DNA from: Helopsaltes ochotensis
Lineage: Eukaryota; Chordata; Aves; Passeriformes; Locustellidae
Reading direction: 5' to 3'
DNA length: 64,000 nt
Assembly (NCBI GenBank): GCA_013400155.1
Contig: VXBM01001023.1
Coordinates: 206,380 to 270,379 of the forward strand
Shown piece by piece: positions 52,430-63,209 of this stretch; positions within the stretch are counted from its first letter, which is position 1; each line of letters opens with the position of its first letter. The notes beneath the pieces are model-generated. The model had not been told where the DNA came from, made no database searches, and was given only the letters and a program-made list of their open reading frames with translations. Both the position numbers and the translations under genes were made by a program.

Positions 52430-52880
52430 ATAAGGGAAGAGCTACAGATGTCATTTAGCTGGACATCTGTAAGGCCTTTTATATGGTCCACACCCTTTTT
52501 TCTAAATTGAAGAATGATGGATTCAACAGGTAAACTCTTAGGAGGATTGGGATGTGTGGGCACATACATTAGCTAGTGGTCCATGGCTCAGAATCCCAGA
52601 GTGCAACAGTGATGAGTGGTGCCTCTCAAGGATTTGCACTGGGGCCAGTGTTATTTTATCTCTTCAGCAATGACATAGATAGAAGGATCATGTGCACCCT
52701 TGGCAAGTTTGCAAGTGGCATCAAGTGGAGTGGTGCAGTTGATTCACCTGAAGGACAGGATTTCTTCCAGAGGGATTTGAATAAGCTGGAGAAGTGGGAC
52801 CACAGGAACATGATGAGATTCAAAAAGTCCATGTGCAAGGTGCTGCACCTTGGGTTGGGACAACCCCCGGTATCAGTCCA
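52430..52880 (+). pseudogene. CR1 ORF2 reverse-transcriptase remnant
   Basis: In the frame open from 52576 the translation keeps RT landmarks: SGASQGFALGPVLF (family SGVPQGSVLGPVLF), then SNDID, KFASGIK, RDLNKLEKW and MRFKKSMCKVLHLG. The catalytic F-A-D-D box is replaced by F-A-S-G at 52708-52719, so both metal-binding aspartates are gone. Upstream, the LDF-KAFDTV block is recognisable only in another frame, in ctggacatctgtaaggcctt, after a stop. The frame then runs into the foreign insert. The enzyme is dead. Confidence 0.9.
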
Positions 52881-52887
52881 GGCTGGG

Positions 52888-54407
52888 GCCTTGGGCCCTG
52901 CTGCCCTGGCTGGATGGATCTCTGGAGCCCTGGCGGGGCTGAGCAGAGCTCCTACCCCCTGAGCCTGGCGGCTGCTGTGCACAAAAGGTGACCAAGGGGA
53001 AGCCCTAGGCCGAGGCTCCTTTGCAAGTTCCTTTCTGGGCCCCCCAGAAAAGCAGCACCAAGACCAGACTGGGCTGGGCACCCCTGTGAGACCCAGGGGT
53101 GGAGAAGGGGAGAGAGGCCGTGGACACGTGGCAGACCTCAGCTGCCCTTCCTCCACCAGCATGATCAAGGCTTTTGCAGCTGCCACCTCAGCAGAGACCA
53201 CATCTGCAGGCCTAGGCAAGGAATGTTAACTCTTTGCTGACACAGACTGAGACCTTTTTAGACTAACCCTTCTGAGAGAGAGAGGAAATACTAAACTGGA
53301 GATATGTAAAGGGACAATATGAAGATATCAAAGTTGGTAAAGGAAAAGTGACTCCTTAAGTGGAAGAGATTGCAAGTGCCTTAATTTTAGGCTGAAAATC
53401 TCCCTTAATTTGTGGTAACTGACTGTAATATTCCTTTAAATCGTGAACTTTGAATTGGGGAGGTGCTTTATAGTTTTCAAGCAAAGAGTTCATTTATTAA
53501 GTGAATATTGGTCTAAAAACACTGTGATCTGGTGATCCTGTGAGATGTTTGAACAGAGTGAGATAAGAAGAAACTTCAGCACCAGTAAAGAAGAAGATTT
53601 TTTTTTCCTGAAGATGAAGAAGCCTTTGCTGTGAAGCTATGCTTCTTTAAAACGTGAAACCCCAGAGTGAGTCCGCGGCCCATATGTAGCCATAGGAAAG
53701 GCTGCTGGTTTGGGAGGTCCACAACTGCAGAAGTCCCAGGCAGGCTGCTTTTGTGGGGTTGGGAGCCAGAGACTGTGTCTCTTGTGGAAAGTTACCATAA
53801 TGAGGAGAGACTTGTTTTCTCTCTCTTTAAGACTGAATGAAAGACCATTTCAAAAATGGTACTGATTTAGAGTTCTGAATTCTGTCTCTTTATATTGTTT
53901 GTAAGAAAATAAACTGTTAGTATGGAGGAGTATTGCTACCAAGCTCAGCCAAAAGGAGAGACACAGACACTCAGAAGGTGGAAGAGCAGAAAAGGGGGCT
54001 GACTTTTATTCTGACTCCATTAAATACATTCTTCATTCCAAACATGGATTGGCCGAGAGTGTTGCCACCTCTCCAATTCCATTGGAGAAACCAACAATCC
54101 ATCAATTCTCTCCTCCTCCATGAAAATATGTAAACAATTGTTGTTTATACTTAGAAGTGTGAGAAATTTGTTGCAAGAATGAAAACACATCAGAAGGCTG
54201 AAAAACCAGGGCGACAGAGGAGAGCGGTGCTTTTAAGAGGTTTCAATAGTTTTTGTTCTCTTCTTAATGTGTGTTAGTAAATCTGTCTTTTTTAACCTTT
54301 AAGTTGAACCTGTTTTGCCTTTTTTCTAATCCTATTTCACACTAAGAAATTATGTGAAACCACCCTATCTTTTGGTGTTTTCTCATGGTTAGCGAATTTC
54401 AACACTT
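52888..54407. mobile_element. About 1.5-kb insert within CR1, probably LTR/ERV-derived
   Basis: This segment lies between the two CR1 halves and is not CR1. The first 330 bp or so are GC-rich (ggccttgggccctgctgccc onward, with G/C-rich runs around 53040-53120). The remainder is AT-richer, with aataaa-type words near 53909 and a T-rich end with tgaaaccaccctatcttttg at 54355. The end resembles bases 1-56 of the window, so the insert belongs to an interspersed family. Length, a possible polyadenylation signal and absence of a coding frame fit a solo LTR or decayed LTR element. I could not establish TG...CA ends or a target-site duplication. The 187-codon minus frame at 52656-53219 arises from GC richness and spans the CR1 junction, so it is not a gene. 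Confidence 0.55.
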
Positions 54408-54990
54408 TACAGCACTCCAGCCCAGAAAGCCAAACGTGTCCTGGGCTGCATCCGAAGCAGTGTGGGCAGCAGGGAAGGGAGAGGATTTTGCACCTCTGCT
54501 CTGCTCTGTTGAGATCTCACCACTGCACTCAGCTCTACATCCATCTTTGGGGTGCCTAGCACAGGAAGGACATGGACCTGTTGGGAGAAAAGTCCAGCGG
54601 AGGTCCTCAAATTGATCAGAGGTCTGCAGCATCTCTCCTGAGGAAAGGCTGAGAAAATTGGGGTTTTTTAGCTAGGAGAAGAGAAGGCTTATTGTGGCCT
54701 TCCAGTACCTGAAGGGAACTTATAAGAAAGATGGGGTAAAACTATTTACTAGAGCAGGGAGTGAAAGCAAAAGGGGAATGGGTTCAAACTGAAGAAGTGC
54801 AGGTTTAGATTAGATATAAGGAAAAAGTTCTTTCCTGTGTGAGTGGTGAATCATTTGAATATGTTGCCCAGAGAAGCTGTGGATGCCCCATCAAAGGTGT
54901 TTAGCCAGGTTGGACGGGACACTGAGCAACATCTAGTGGAAGGGTTGGAACTAGATGATCTTGATGGTGTCTTTCCAATCCACACAGAAT
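54408..54990 (+). pseudogene. CR1 ORF2 C-terminal remnant
   Basis: Decayed coding for the CR1 ORF2 C-terminus. A VLGCIRSSVGS-like string follows gcccagaaagccaaacgtgt. Further on, LPREAVDAPSKVF and GLELDDLDGVF at about 54860-54980 match the family's LPREVVDAPSLEVF and LELDDL endings. Frame changes and stops separate the pieces. The 3' UTR and terminal repeat follow directly. Confidence 0.88.
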
Positions 54991-55856
54991 CCTACGATTC
55001 TGTGACCTCCTTTTTCCGGCCTGACTGCTACCTCAGTGTTAGGTTATTTCTGCCTAGATGCTTTGTATGTACTCAAACTGGAGTGCATACTGCCTTAGTT
55101 TTGTATTTTTCTGAAATCTTTCCAGAGTTCTTTGCCAATGGCATAGCATTTCCCTGCTACAAATAGTTAAGTAGCGTGTTTAGAAACCACCCTTTTTACC
55201 TCCTCTTGTAAGTCTTTACTGAAGGTGTTGAATAACCTGGTCCTTGATGTTATCCTAACTCCTTGCTCCATGGAAAGTAGGCATTAAGCCCTGCCCTCTG
55301 TGCTTACTCTTTTAGATAGCCCAAAAGACCACTTCCTCCAAACCTCTTGCCGTTTTTTCTCTTAATGACTTTTTTTAATCCTATAGAAATCATCTTATCA
55401 TTTGAGACGTTTTGACCAAGATGTGTTATTATACTTTATTCATCTACGCAGGCATGCATGCTTTTTTGTGTGTTTTCATTGCTGTGGTCTCCCTGGGGAT
55501 GTGAGTCATCCAAATATAGAACAAACCAGGGCAGAATTTTCTAACCTGGCTTCTCCTGGCATGGGTGTACTGTTGTCTCTCCTCCGCAATTTCTTGGGAG
55601 TGTGTCTGCAAATGCTCACAATATTTAACAGTGAAAGCTCATAAGTCTGAAAACATTTCAGGGTTTAACCCTTCTGGAGCTAAAAGAGCTGGGGGTTTTA
55701 TATTCTTCATGATTTACCTACAAAAGTAAGTGGAGCAAACTTGTACACCTCCTGATGCACAAAAATTGTGAGTTTCATCTAAAATTCTTTTCAGTTTTCT
55801 CTTTTATTACCTGTTTTTAAGAATGAGGGAGCTGGATGGTTGAATCTTGATTCTTC

Positions 55857-55914
55857 AATGTCTGTATATATATAAATGTCTGTATATATATAATAATGTC
55901 TGTATATAATATAA
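55857..55914. repeat. AT-rich tandem, three units of about 18-20 bp
   Basis: Units start with aatgtctgtatata at 55857, 55875 and 55895, each followed by a variable TA run. Differences lie in the TA dinucleotide length, indicating slippage within a duplicated block. Confidence 0.85.
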
Positions 55915-57035
55915 AGTGATTTTTTAGCAATGTAAATGGTAACTTGTCTACTTATGTTTTTGGGACTTCATTCAGTTCCTGATGCTATGGTCTATGACCT
56001 TCCACTCACAACCTAAAAAGTTTGAAGGAATGTCTATCTTTTTGTATCTGTATCATCCATTGACTGGTAAACGTATTCTTCCTTCTGGTTTGCTTTACAG
56101 ATATTTCAATCAAAAGTGATAAAAGTTCTACTTCTAACAAAGCAAAAAACTGCATTTCAAGAATAGAAAAGCATTTATTTCTGCCTAATTAATAACTTGT
56201 AAAAAAACTATGTAAGGAAAAAAGAACATGGAAGGCAAACTTCAGTTCTGACTTTAACCTTCAAGGTGCATGTTTTGGGTTAAAATTTGATCAAAAAGAA
56301 GGGAAAATTCTTGATCATAGCACACATTCTGCGAACACTCAACATTTACACACTGGAAGAAGATACAAGAGTCCATTTACTTTGGCTGTAAGGAAAAATG
56401 ATAATAGCACTTTCGGTGTGTTCTTCATGTAGATTCTATGCCTGTAGTAAATGCAAGTAGATCTTAAGCATTACTTCTGGACTTGGGCAGCTGAAGGATT
56501 ATTTGTGCATGACCCTTCTCCACCTATTTTGTGTAGCAATTTTGTGGCTGGTTATGAAATTGTGAGCGTCATGGAGTCATGGTAATGAAGCAGGGAACGG
56601 GTGTCTGTGGAGGGATCAATGCATCCAATTTACTTTTTGAGGTTTTAATTCCTGTTTCAAACAAATTAATGTGATACTTGGAGTACTTCAATGCAGAGAC
56701 TGTGACCTAGTAATTTCAAATCACTCAAGAGGCATTTTGTGAAACAGTAGAAAAATGACCCACCTTTTCACTCTTGCTGTTACCGGGCAACTTCCACCCT
56801 AGAGAAAGGAAATGATTTACCAGGGCTGGGAGTCATTCAGTAGGACAGAATGTATAAATCCAAACTCAATTTAATCTATATAGCGCATGTTTTTCTCCTT
56901 CTCTATCTCTGTATCCTAGTTCTCTGCTCTTCCATAAGTATGTAACAGCGGGTTACAGTTACATTCTCCAGATCCAAACCTGTCCTGCTTTATTTTTTGC
57001 TTTCCAGATCTGGGTTGTTTGTTCCATACACACTT

Positions 57036-57134
57036 CAAAACAAAACAAAACAAAACAAAACAAAACAAAACAAAACAAAACAAAACAAAACAAAACAAAA
57101 CAAAACAAAACAAAACAAAACAAAACAAAACAAA
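57036..57134. repeat. Perfect pentanucleotide microsatellite (CAAAA)19.8
   Basis: Nineteen uninterrupted CAAAA units plus caaa. On the minus strand it reads (TTTTG)n and gives an artificial open frame of repeated F, C, V and L residues, because the 5-bp unit contains no stop in any phase. Perfect uniformity over almost 100 bp indicates an actively slipping, probably polymorphic locus, or a collapsed or expanded assembly length. Confidence 0.97.
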
Positions 57135-58833
57135 TCCAAATAAATGCCATACAAGAATCAATACCTACTCTCAGTGCTAATGTCATCCTGCTAATGGCTA
57201 ATTAAGCCAAAGTATAAGTAGCAAAAGAAAGTGTTAGGAGGGCAAGAACATGCTTCAAAATGATTTAGAAACAACTATAGTTAAGGCAAACAGCACTTTG
57301 AATATGTAGCAGAACTGAAAATATGACGATAAACCAGGACAGAGACTGGATCCTGTCATGAGAATATCTGTTTCCATGTGCCAGTATTTCATGTGGTTAT
57401 GAAATGTACATAAAGTATTGATTTCAAAAGGTCTTGACTGAGTCCTTCAAGAAAAAAAAAAATTGGCTTAGTATTTCTGAAAGAATGGTATATCAGAGAT
57501 TTTAATTAACAAATTTATGGGAAATACAGACTGGTATTGCTCATCTACACTCCCACACAGAATTGGACCTGAGCTGGTGCTTGGACTGCCTGCAGTATGA
57601 CTGGGAAAAAAGGATTGGCCTGGTGAGATGTGCTACAGAAAGGTCTACCTGGAGGTTGTCCTTTGCTTTGACAGTTCTACCGCACTTGCACATTTAAAAA
57701 GCTGCCACTGGTGATCATCAGTTCCTGCTTAGAGAACTTAATGCTCTGTCTCTCAAGAGATGTGCCCTTGGTAAATTTTGATGTTATGTTCCTTTGAAGG
57801 TCTTGTGGTATCACAAGTATAGTGGGTTTCCAGACTTGTATTCCACTGACAAATTTCACAGTTAGTATCTATTCAAATTTCTGGGATTGAACAAATCTAA
57901 TGAACCTTTGTAGAGGTTAACAAAACACAATGAAAGAATTAAGGAAAAATAAGTAACCCTACTATAATTTTTCTTGCCTTTTTTAATCTGCAGCTCTTAA
58001 GGATTTGGTATTTACCAAACTAAAGATGTTACATTTGAAAAGATAACTGCAAGCCAAGTTCAGTGGCTTTTTGTCAGACAAACTCCCCTGCTATCTTAAT
58101 GAAGAGTCTTCTGTTTGATGCCACAGGTAGTGCTCAGCATCACTTCCCAAGGTGGGAAGCTATTCTTTGTGCCCTCAGAAGGGATTCTGTGTTCCTTCAG
58201 GATGGCAAGATTACCTGAGATACAGCCATGCAGAACAAAGTACACTGTATTACAAACTGTCCTACTTGGTGATAAACTGTTAGGGTCTGTTTTTCTGCAG
58301 CACACTAAAGTTACACTTTATCTAGTTTTGGCACACATAGGAGGAGTTTGCAACCACAGGTGAAGCATACTTGTTGCTGTTCTTCATTGGTGATATTAGT
58401 CTAAGAAAATATTCAACAGAGGATATGGCGGTGGGAGATCAATATTGTTGCAGTATTCTCCTACGAATCCAGCATCCTGGACATATAGCAGATAATACAT
58501 CAGAGGGGCAGAATGAAGGAGGACATATACAACTTTTTGCCCCACTAAGGGCTACTTACCTCTGTATCAGCTCAGTATACAAGATTGCAGACACAGGGAT
58601 TCAGTTGGGTCCTGAGAACATCAATTTTGTTACTTCACTTTCTCATCATCCTCTTTCAGGGTTAGATCTCTCTACATGCAGCAAGCTCCATGAATTTACA
58701 ACCAATAAAATATGTTATAGTATGAAATGGGAAATGGCTTCATATGAAAAGTGCACTGTCACCCCAAGCCTGTTGAAACTATTTATATTATCTACTGAAA
58801 AAAGCACTCCACGAACATCCACCAATGCCTTTT

Positions 58834-59114
58834 AATCACAGAATCATAGAATGGTCTGGGCTGGAAGGGACCTTGCCCATCATCTCGTTCCAATCCCCCT
58901 GCCATGGGCAGAGACACCTTCCACTAGACCAGGTTGCTCAGAACCCCATCCAAATTGGCCTTGTACACTTTGAGGGATGGGGCATCCACAGCTTCCCTGG
59001 GCAGCCTGTTACAGGGATTTAGCACCCTTACAGTAAAGAATTTCTTCCTGATATCTAATCTAAACTTACTGTCCTTCAACTTAGCAACATTCGCTCTTGT
59101 CCTATCACTAATAG
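58834..59114 (-). mobile_element. CR1 LINE 3' fragment, best preserved tail
   Basis: The plus strand runs aatcacagaatcatagaatg, gtctgggctggaagggacct, ccccctgccatgggcagaga, caccttccactagaccaggt, tgctcagaaccccatccaaa, gatggggcatccacagcttc, cctgggcagcctgttacagg, cagtaaagaatttcttcctg, atatctaatctaaacttact and cgctcttgtcctatcac. This is a nearly colinear reverse-complement CR1 tail of about 280 bp. It is the least diverged CR1 3' end in the window, hence probably among the youngest here. Confidence 0.95.
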
Positions 59115-62100
59115 ACTAATGTCTAATTTCATATCACTTTGAAGATCCAATCAAAATAACAAGTGTGCAACTAGGTATTTCAAGCTTAGATCTACTTGGT
59201 GAAACATGGTTTCAGATGAAAAGTACATTGTCCGCCAAAAAGAGCTACTTCAAATTTGTAAACGTTTTGTCTTTAAAACATAGGGAATTAGAGAAAAAAG
59301 CATACATCTGAAAGTGTTTTTGAAAAGTAATGATTCAGCCTCTAGCCGACATCTAAAAAACCTGGCCCAAAAATAATAGAAGAGGATTCCTTTAGAGAGT
59401 TCTACTGAAAATTGGGTAAAGCAAATTAATTTTCCAATTAGCTCTAGCTGTAACTGTTTTGGTAGAATGTGGTCAATCTTTTAGGATATGTCAGGAACAG
59501 TCTAAAGGGATGTTATAGAAAAACTAGGGGCAGTGTAACACATCTGTTATGAAACAGTAACCTCTTGCTGTCTCCTAGAAACACAACTCACCAGCCAAGT
59601 TTTGTCCTACTTTTAAAAAGGTATTTAAGAATGTATAATGATAAAAATGTGACAACATGTGACAGTACTTGAGAACAAGGTGGAAAGGACACTGGCACTT
59701 AGCTTTTAGCCATGTAAATATTTTTATTCTTGCCAATATTTAACAGATTGTGCCTATGCAAAAAACTGGAAATGAAAAGGTAGGGGAGTGAACACAACAG
59801 TGCAAGCAAAGCAACAAAACAAGATAAACATATACTCTGTATCTCAGTCAAATATATAAGAACATTGAAGTAAATCTGTGAGATGCTATGGGAAAGGAAG
59901 CAGGCTGTAAACGGCTGTTAATTGCAGGCTGCTCTTAATTAGGAGAAGTGTCTCTATTCTTGATTTTCATTGTTTTGGCAGGCAACTATTTTTGCTTATA
60001 TATACTTTATATTATATAACTGTAAAGAAGGCAGAACAAATGTCTTTGAGAATAAGTGGGGCAAGTCGCATCAGATTTTCTCTGCTTCCCTATTTCTGAA
60101 AGTTTTGTTTTGTGACAAACCATGTTTCTCCTGTAACAAGACCTCAGATGAAGGGTTCTTAAAGAAGTTGACTAAAGAAAAAAGACCCCGTGTTTTTTTT
60201 CTGGTATTGCAGCTGTTACCAATGTGATGAGAACATGAAAAATACTTCCACCCCAATTCTGACTACTGACAAAGGCACCCAAAAGAAGACTGTGACATCC
60301 CAAAGTCTACCCCAGTGGTCTCAATGTGTCCATGAGTGGGTCAGGCAGATGTCCCTGGGGATTCAGTTGCTTTCCTGAAGTTGCAATATCTTTGTACACT
60401 GAAGAAGACATATTGGTGAGGGAGACTGGTGACTCTGTCAGCAAAAAAGGACAGAAAAAATGAACTCACAGGAACTTCAGAACTCCAGAGAAACTTAAAA
60501 TAAGATTCAAAGATTATGTGTGGAAGCCTCAGGTGTATAAGTGATGTGGTTATGCTGTGTGGGTTCAGGTTACAGTTTGAATTCGACAAGTCTTGCTGAT
60601 GATCAAGATATTTTTCTGAAAATGGTTTAGTTATTTTTTGATGTACATTTGAAATAGTTCATGCTATAGGTAAAAGCAAATACTGACTCCATTACTTCTT
60701 TCTGATATTTTGTACTGTTCTATCTTGCTGTGAAGATAAAATCATCCTGGGGCTTAATTTTCCTCATATTGTCGACATTACTGTGATAAAGCAAATTAAT
60801 CTGTTATAGTGAATGCTTGTAAAATGGTGATGAGAATTGAAGTCGAAGAATAGGAAAGAACTCTTTTGGGACTTTAATTCTAAAGACATTGCCATAGACA
60901 AAGTCTCTTTAATATGTTTCAAAGATTATTTTATTGTTATTTCCTACCTCTTTGTATCAGTCGAGCTATTTGTGCTGCTTTGAAATGAAAGACTGACCGA
61001 GCGGCAAGCAAATCCACAACAGCTGGACAGCCATAGCTGGATAGATCATGTATCACAAGAAAAGTTGATGAAATTACTCCACTTTATTAACAGAAAGGGC
61101 AGCCTGTTTGTAAGCAGGGAGATAATGGGAAGCATAAAATGAAGGGGTGAAGAAAGTGATAAATTAACTAAAAATACTGCTTTTGGAACTTAATTTCTTG
61201 TCAAGTACAAAAAATTCTGAGTTAAGATGCTATGAGATGGAGGAGCAAGAGAGTGGGTGGCCCTGGGACAGGGCTTCCTAGCAATGCAGGCACAGACAAA
61301 TTTGCTTCTCGGGGAAGAGTGCAAAATAACTTGATCTGATGCCTTCAGTGGAGCAGCAAAGGTAGCTTTGTCCCATCACAAGGGAGGAGTCCTACATGGT
61401 CAGTGTAGGCTGAAGTGCCCATACTGCACATATGAGAGTGCAAATCCTCACAAGGATTTCTCCACCTGACCACACAGTCACCCTTCCCAAAACCACTGGA
61501 AATTGCTCTTTTCCCACATCTGCTTAACCACCTTGTTCCTGCCACAGGTGTTCCATGACCTCCTGACTCCCTGAACCTCCCAGGCAGCCTCTGTGAGTGC
61601 TGGCTGGGAGGAAGCTGATACACTTGTTTGTATTGGGAAAGGAAACAGCAAGTGCTGGGCTGGTATGGGACATGGCACCCATGCTACAGAGAGCACAGAA
61701 ACGAAACACAGGGCCATCGCTGGGCTTCATGTGTGTCCTGCCATCCTGTGCCTTGACAACGGGTAAAGAACTCGAGATTGTGGGATCAAACAGTGGGGCT
61801 GGGTTCCCCAATGCTGCGCACAAAACCACATTGCTGCACACACAACCACTGTCCCCCTCTCCGTCCTGGGAGGGCAAAATAGGCAGCCCAAGGTGTCTGC
61901 CTCCTCTGCTTGCATCTCATGCAGCTGAGGGGCTTTCTGAGAAGCAACCTTAAAGAGAGCGAGTGTTTAGGAAATAGGACATCAGTTTGAAACTCCAGGA
62001 TTGGTGTGGAAACCAATGAGGGCTGAAATATGGAGAAAGTAAATAGCAGTTTGGGAGGACAAGCACAAGAGAAACATGCTGCAGGGTCATCTCAACTGAT

Positions 62101-63209
62101 GCAATCATTTTGATCTATGTATAAAGCTCTCTTAGATAAATGACCTCCATGGTGATCATTATTTTTCTTTTCATGAAAAACATTTTGTTTCTGAATACAC
62201 AGTTGGCTCTTGGAGAACTGAACATACTGGACTTCTTTGCAGTGAACACAAAAGTGATTTATTTTTCCCCCTAAATGTAATTTTTTGCAGGCCAGACCAG
62301 GTTTTTCTCAGGACATTTTTTCAAACAAGCCTGACCCAAACTATGCTGCCAAGTGTTACAGTAAATCCAGGTTATGTTTGATTGAGCAAAAGTCTGAAAT
62401 CAAAGAGAAGATCTCAGGTGGTGTGCCTAATGGCCTTTGCCAGCACTTCACCGCATCATCTCTCTCAAAGGATTTGTGTACTTGATTCTGTGTCCTGCTC
62501 AGTATGAGACAGTGTGTCTTCTCTGGGGCACTTCTCATGGGGCCCTGCCAACATGCTGAGCTGGGAACAAGAGGAGAGACTGAACTTATTTTACCTATCT
62601 CTTAGACTGATTGACTAATTTGACAAACTTTATCAATAATAAGGGAAAAAGCCTTTTGCAAAGTTTTGCCTAAAAGAGGTTATGATGCTCTTTTAAAATG
62701 ATACGTCAATGGATAAGAGGTCTCATAATAATTTTAAGAAATGCATTTAAGCCAAAAGACCATTTCAACAGAAGTACTGTGGATTTGGAATGGACAGTCA
62801 ATTACCTATAAAGTATTTTCTCAGAGATTAACACCGTTTAAAGGAAAAAAATATGAGTTTTAGAATATAGTGTAATTGCTGCTGGTATTCCTTTACTGTA
62901 GTTTATATCCTAAAAGGGTAATAGAACCTAATACTTTTGCACATTATAAAGCCAGTAAGACATAAGTGTAAGAATTGTAATGTATAAAGACCAACTTTTC
63001 GAGGATAACAACTTGTTCTTGCTGCATCCTTGCAATGCAATTTATTTATGGACAATAAAATTAAAATTTGTTGCAACCAAACTAAAATATAGCTGGAAAA
63101 ATTAACATATTTCCCCTCATTGTTGTCCTCCCTTTCTCTCTTTCTTTCTCTCTTTTTAAACCCTAAAACAGTGGCATATGTTGCATAAAATTGGCATTGT
63201 TGTCTGTCA
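59115..63209. other. Unique noncoding stretch
   Basis: No gene supported. The interval 61.24-61.95 kb is GC-richer and open in several frames on both strands at once (up to 118 codons), which is typical of composition, not of an exon. A CT-rich tract lies at 63127-63157. Confidence 0.6.
63127..63157. repeat. Pyrimidine tract (TTTC/CTCT)n
   Basis: A run of C and T only, made of imperfect CTTT and CTCT units, about 50 bp upstream of the terminal LTR-like repeat. Confidence 0.8.

Larger units (their letters stand above)
52340..55004 (+). mobile_element. CR1 LINE, 5' truncated and split by a 1.5-kb insert
   Basis: The two halves, 52340-52887 and about 54408-55004, are consecutive parts of one CR1 ORF2 plus 3' UTR in the same orientation. 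The left half runs from the reverse-transcriptase core (ggccttctatagtggagtag, gatttgcactggggccagtg) to the block ending gggacaacccccggtatcag, then tccaggctgggg. The right half resumes at cagcccagaaagccaaacgt and cctgggctgcatccgaagca, continues through ggccttccagtacctgaagg and tagattagatataaggaaaa, and ends at the decayed octamer repeat cctacgattctgtg (54991-55004). About 100 bp of CR1 expected between the halves are missing, so the insertion came with a deletion, or one followed it. Confidence 0.9.
55005..58833. other. Noncoding stretch with two simple repeats
   Basis: No gene supported. It holds an AT-rich short tandem at 55857 and the long (CAAAA)n at 57036. A 154-codon plus frame at 58371-58835, the longest motif-free plus-strand frame in the window, runs up to the start of the next CR1. 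It has no recognisable domain or splice context and I treat it as chance. Confidence 0.6.

Noticed and set aside
52656..53219. 187-codon minus-strand frame, proline/serine rich
   Set aside because: It crosses the junction between antisense CR1 and a GC-rich insert. Openness reflects few A/T-rich stop codons in GC-rich DNA.
56916..57186. Minus-strand frames of 75-81 codons with repeated F, C, V and L residues
   Set aside because: They are the translation of the (TTTTG)n microsatellite and carry no coding information.
58371..58835. 154-codon open frame on the plus strand ending at a CR1
   Set aside because: The longest motif-free plus-strand frame, but without homology I recognise, splice signals or upstream context. 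It ends at the edge of the CR1 insertion.
61345..61953. GC-richer patch with frames of up to 118 codons, considered as an exon or CpG island
   Set aside because: CpG is not enriched by eye, frames are open on both strands simultaneously, and no splice-bounded reading frame stands out.
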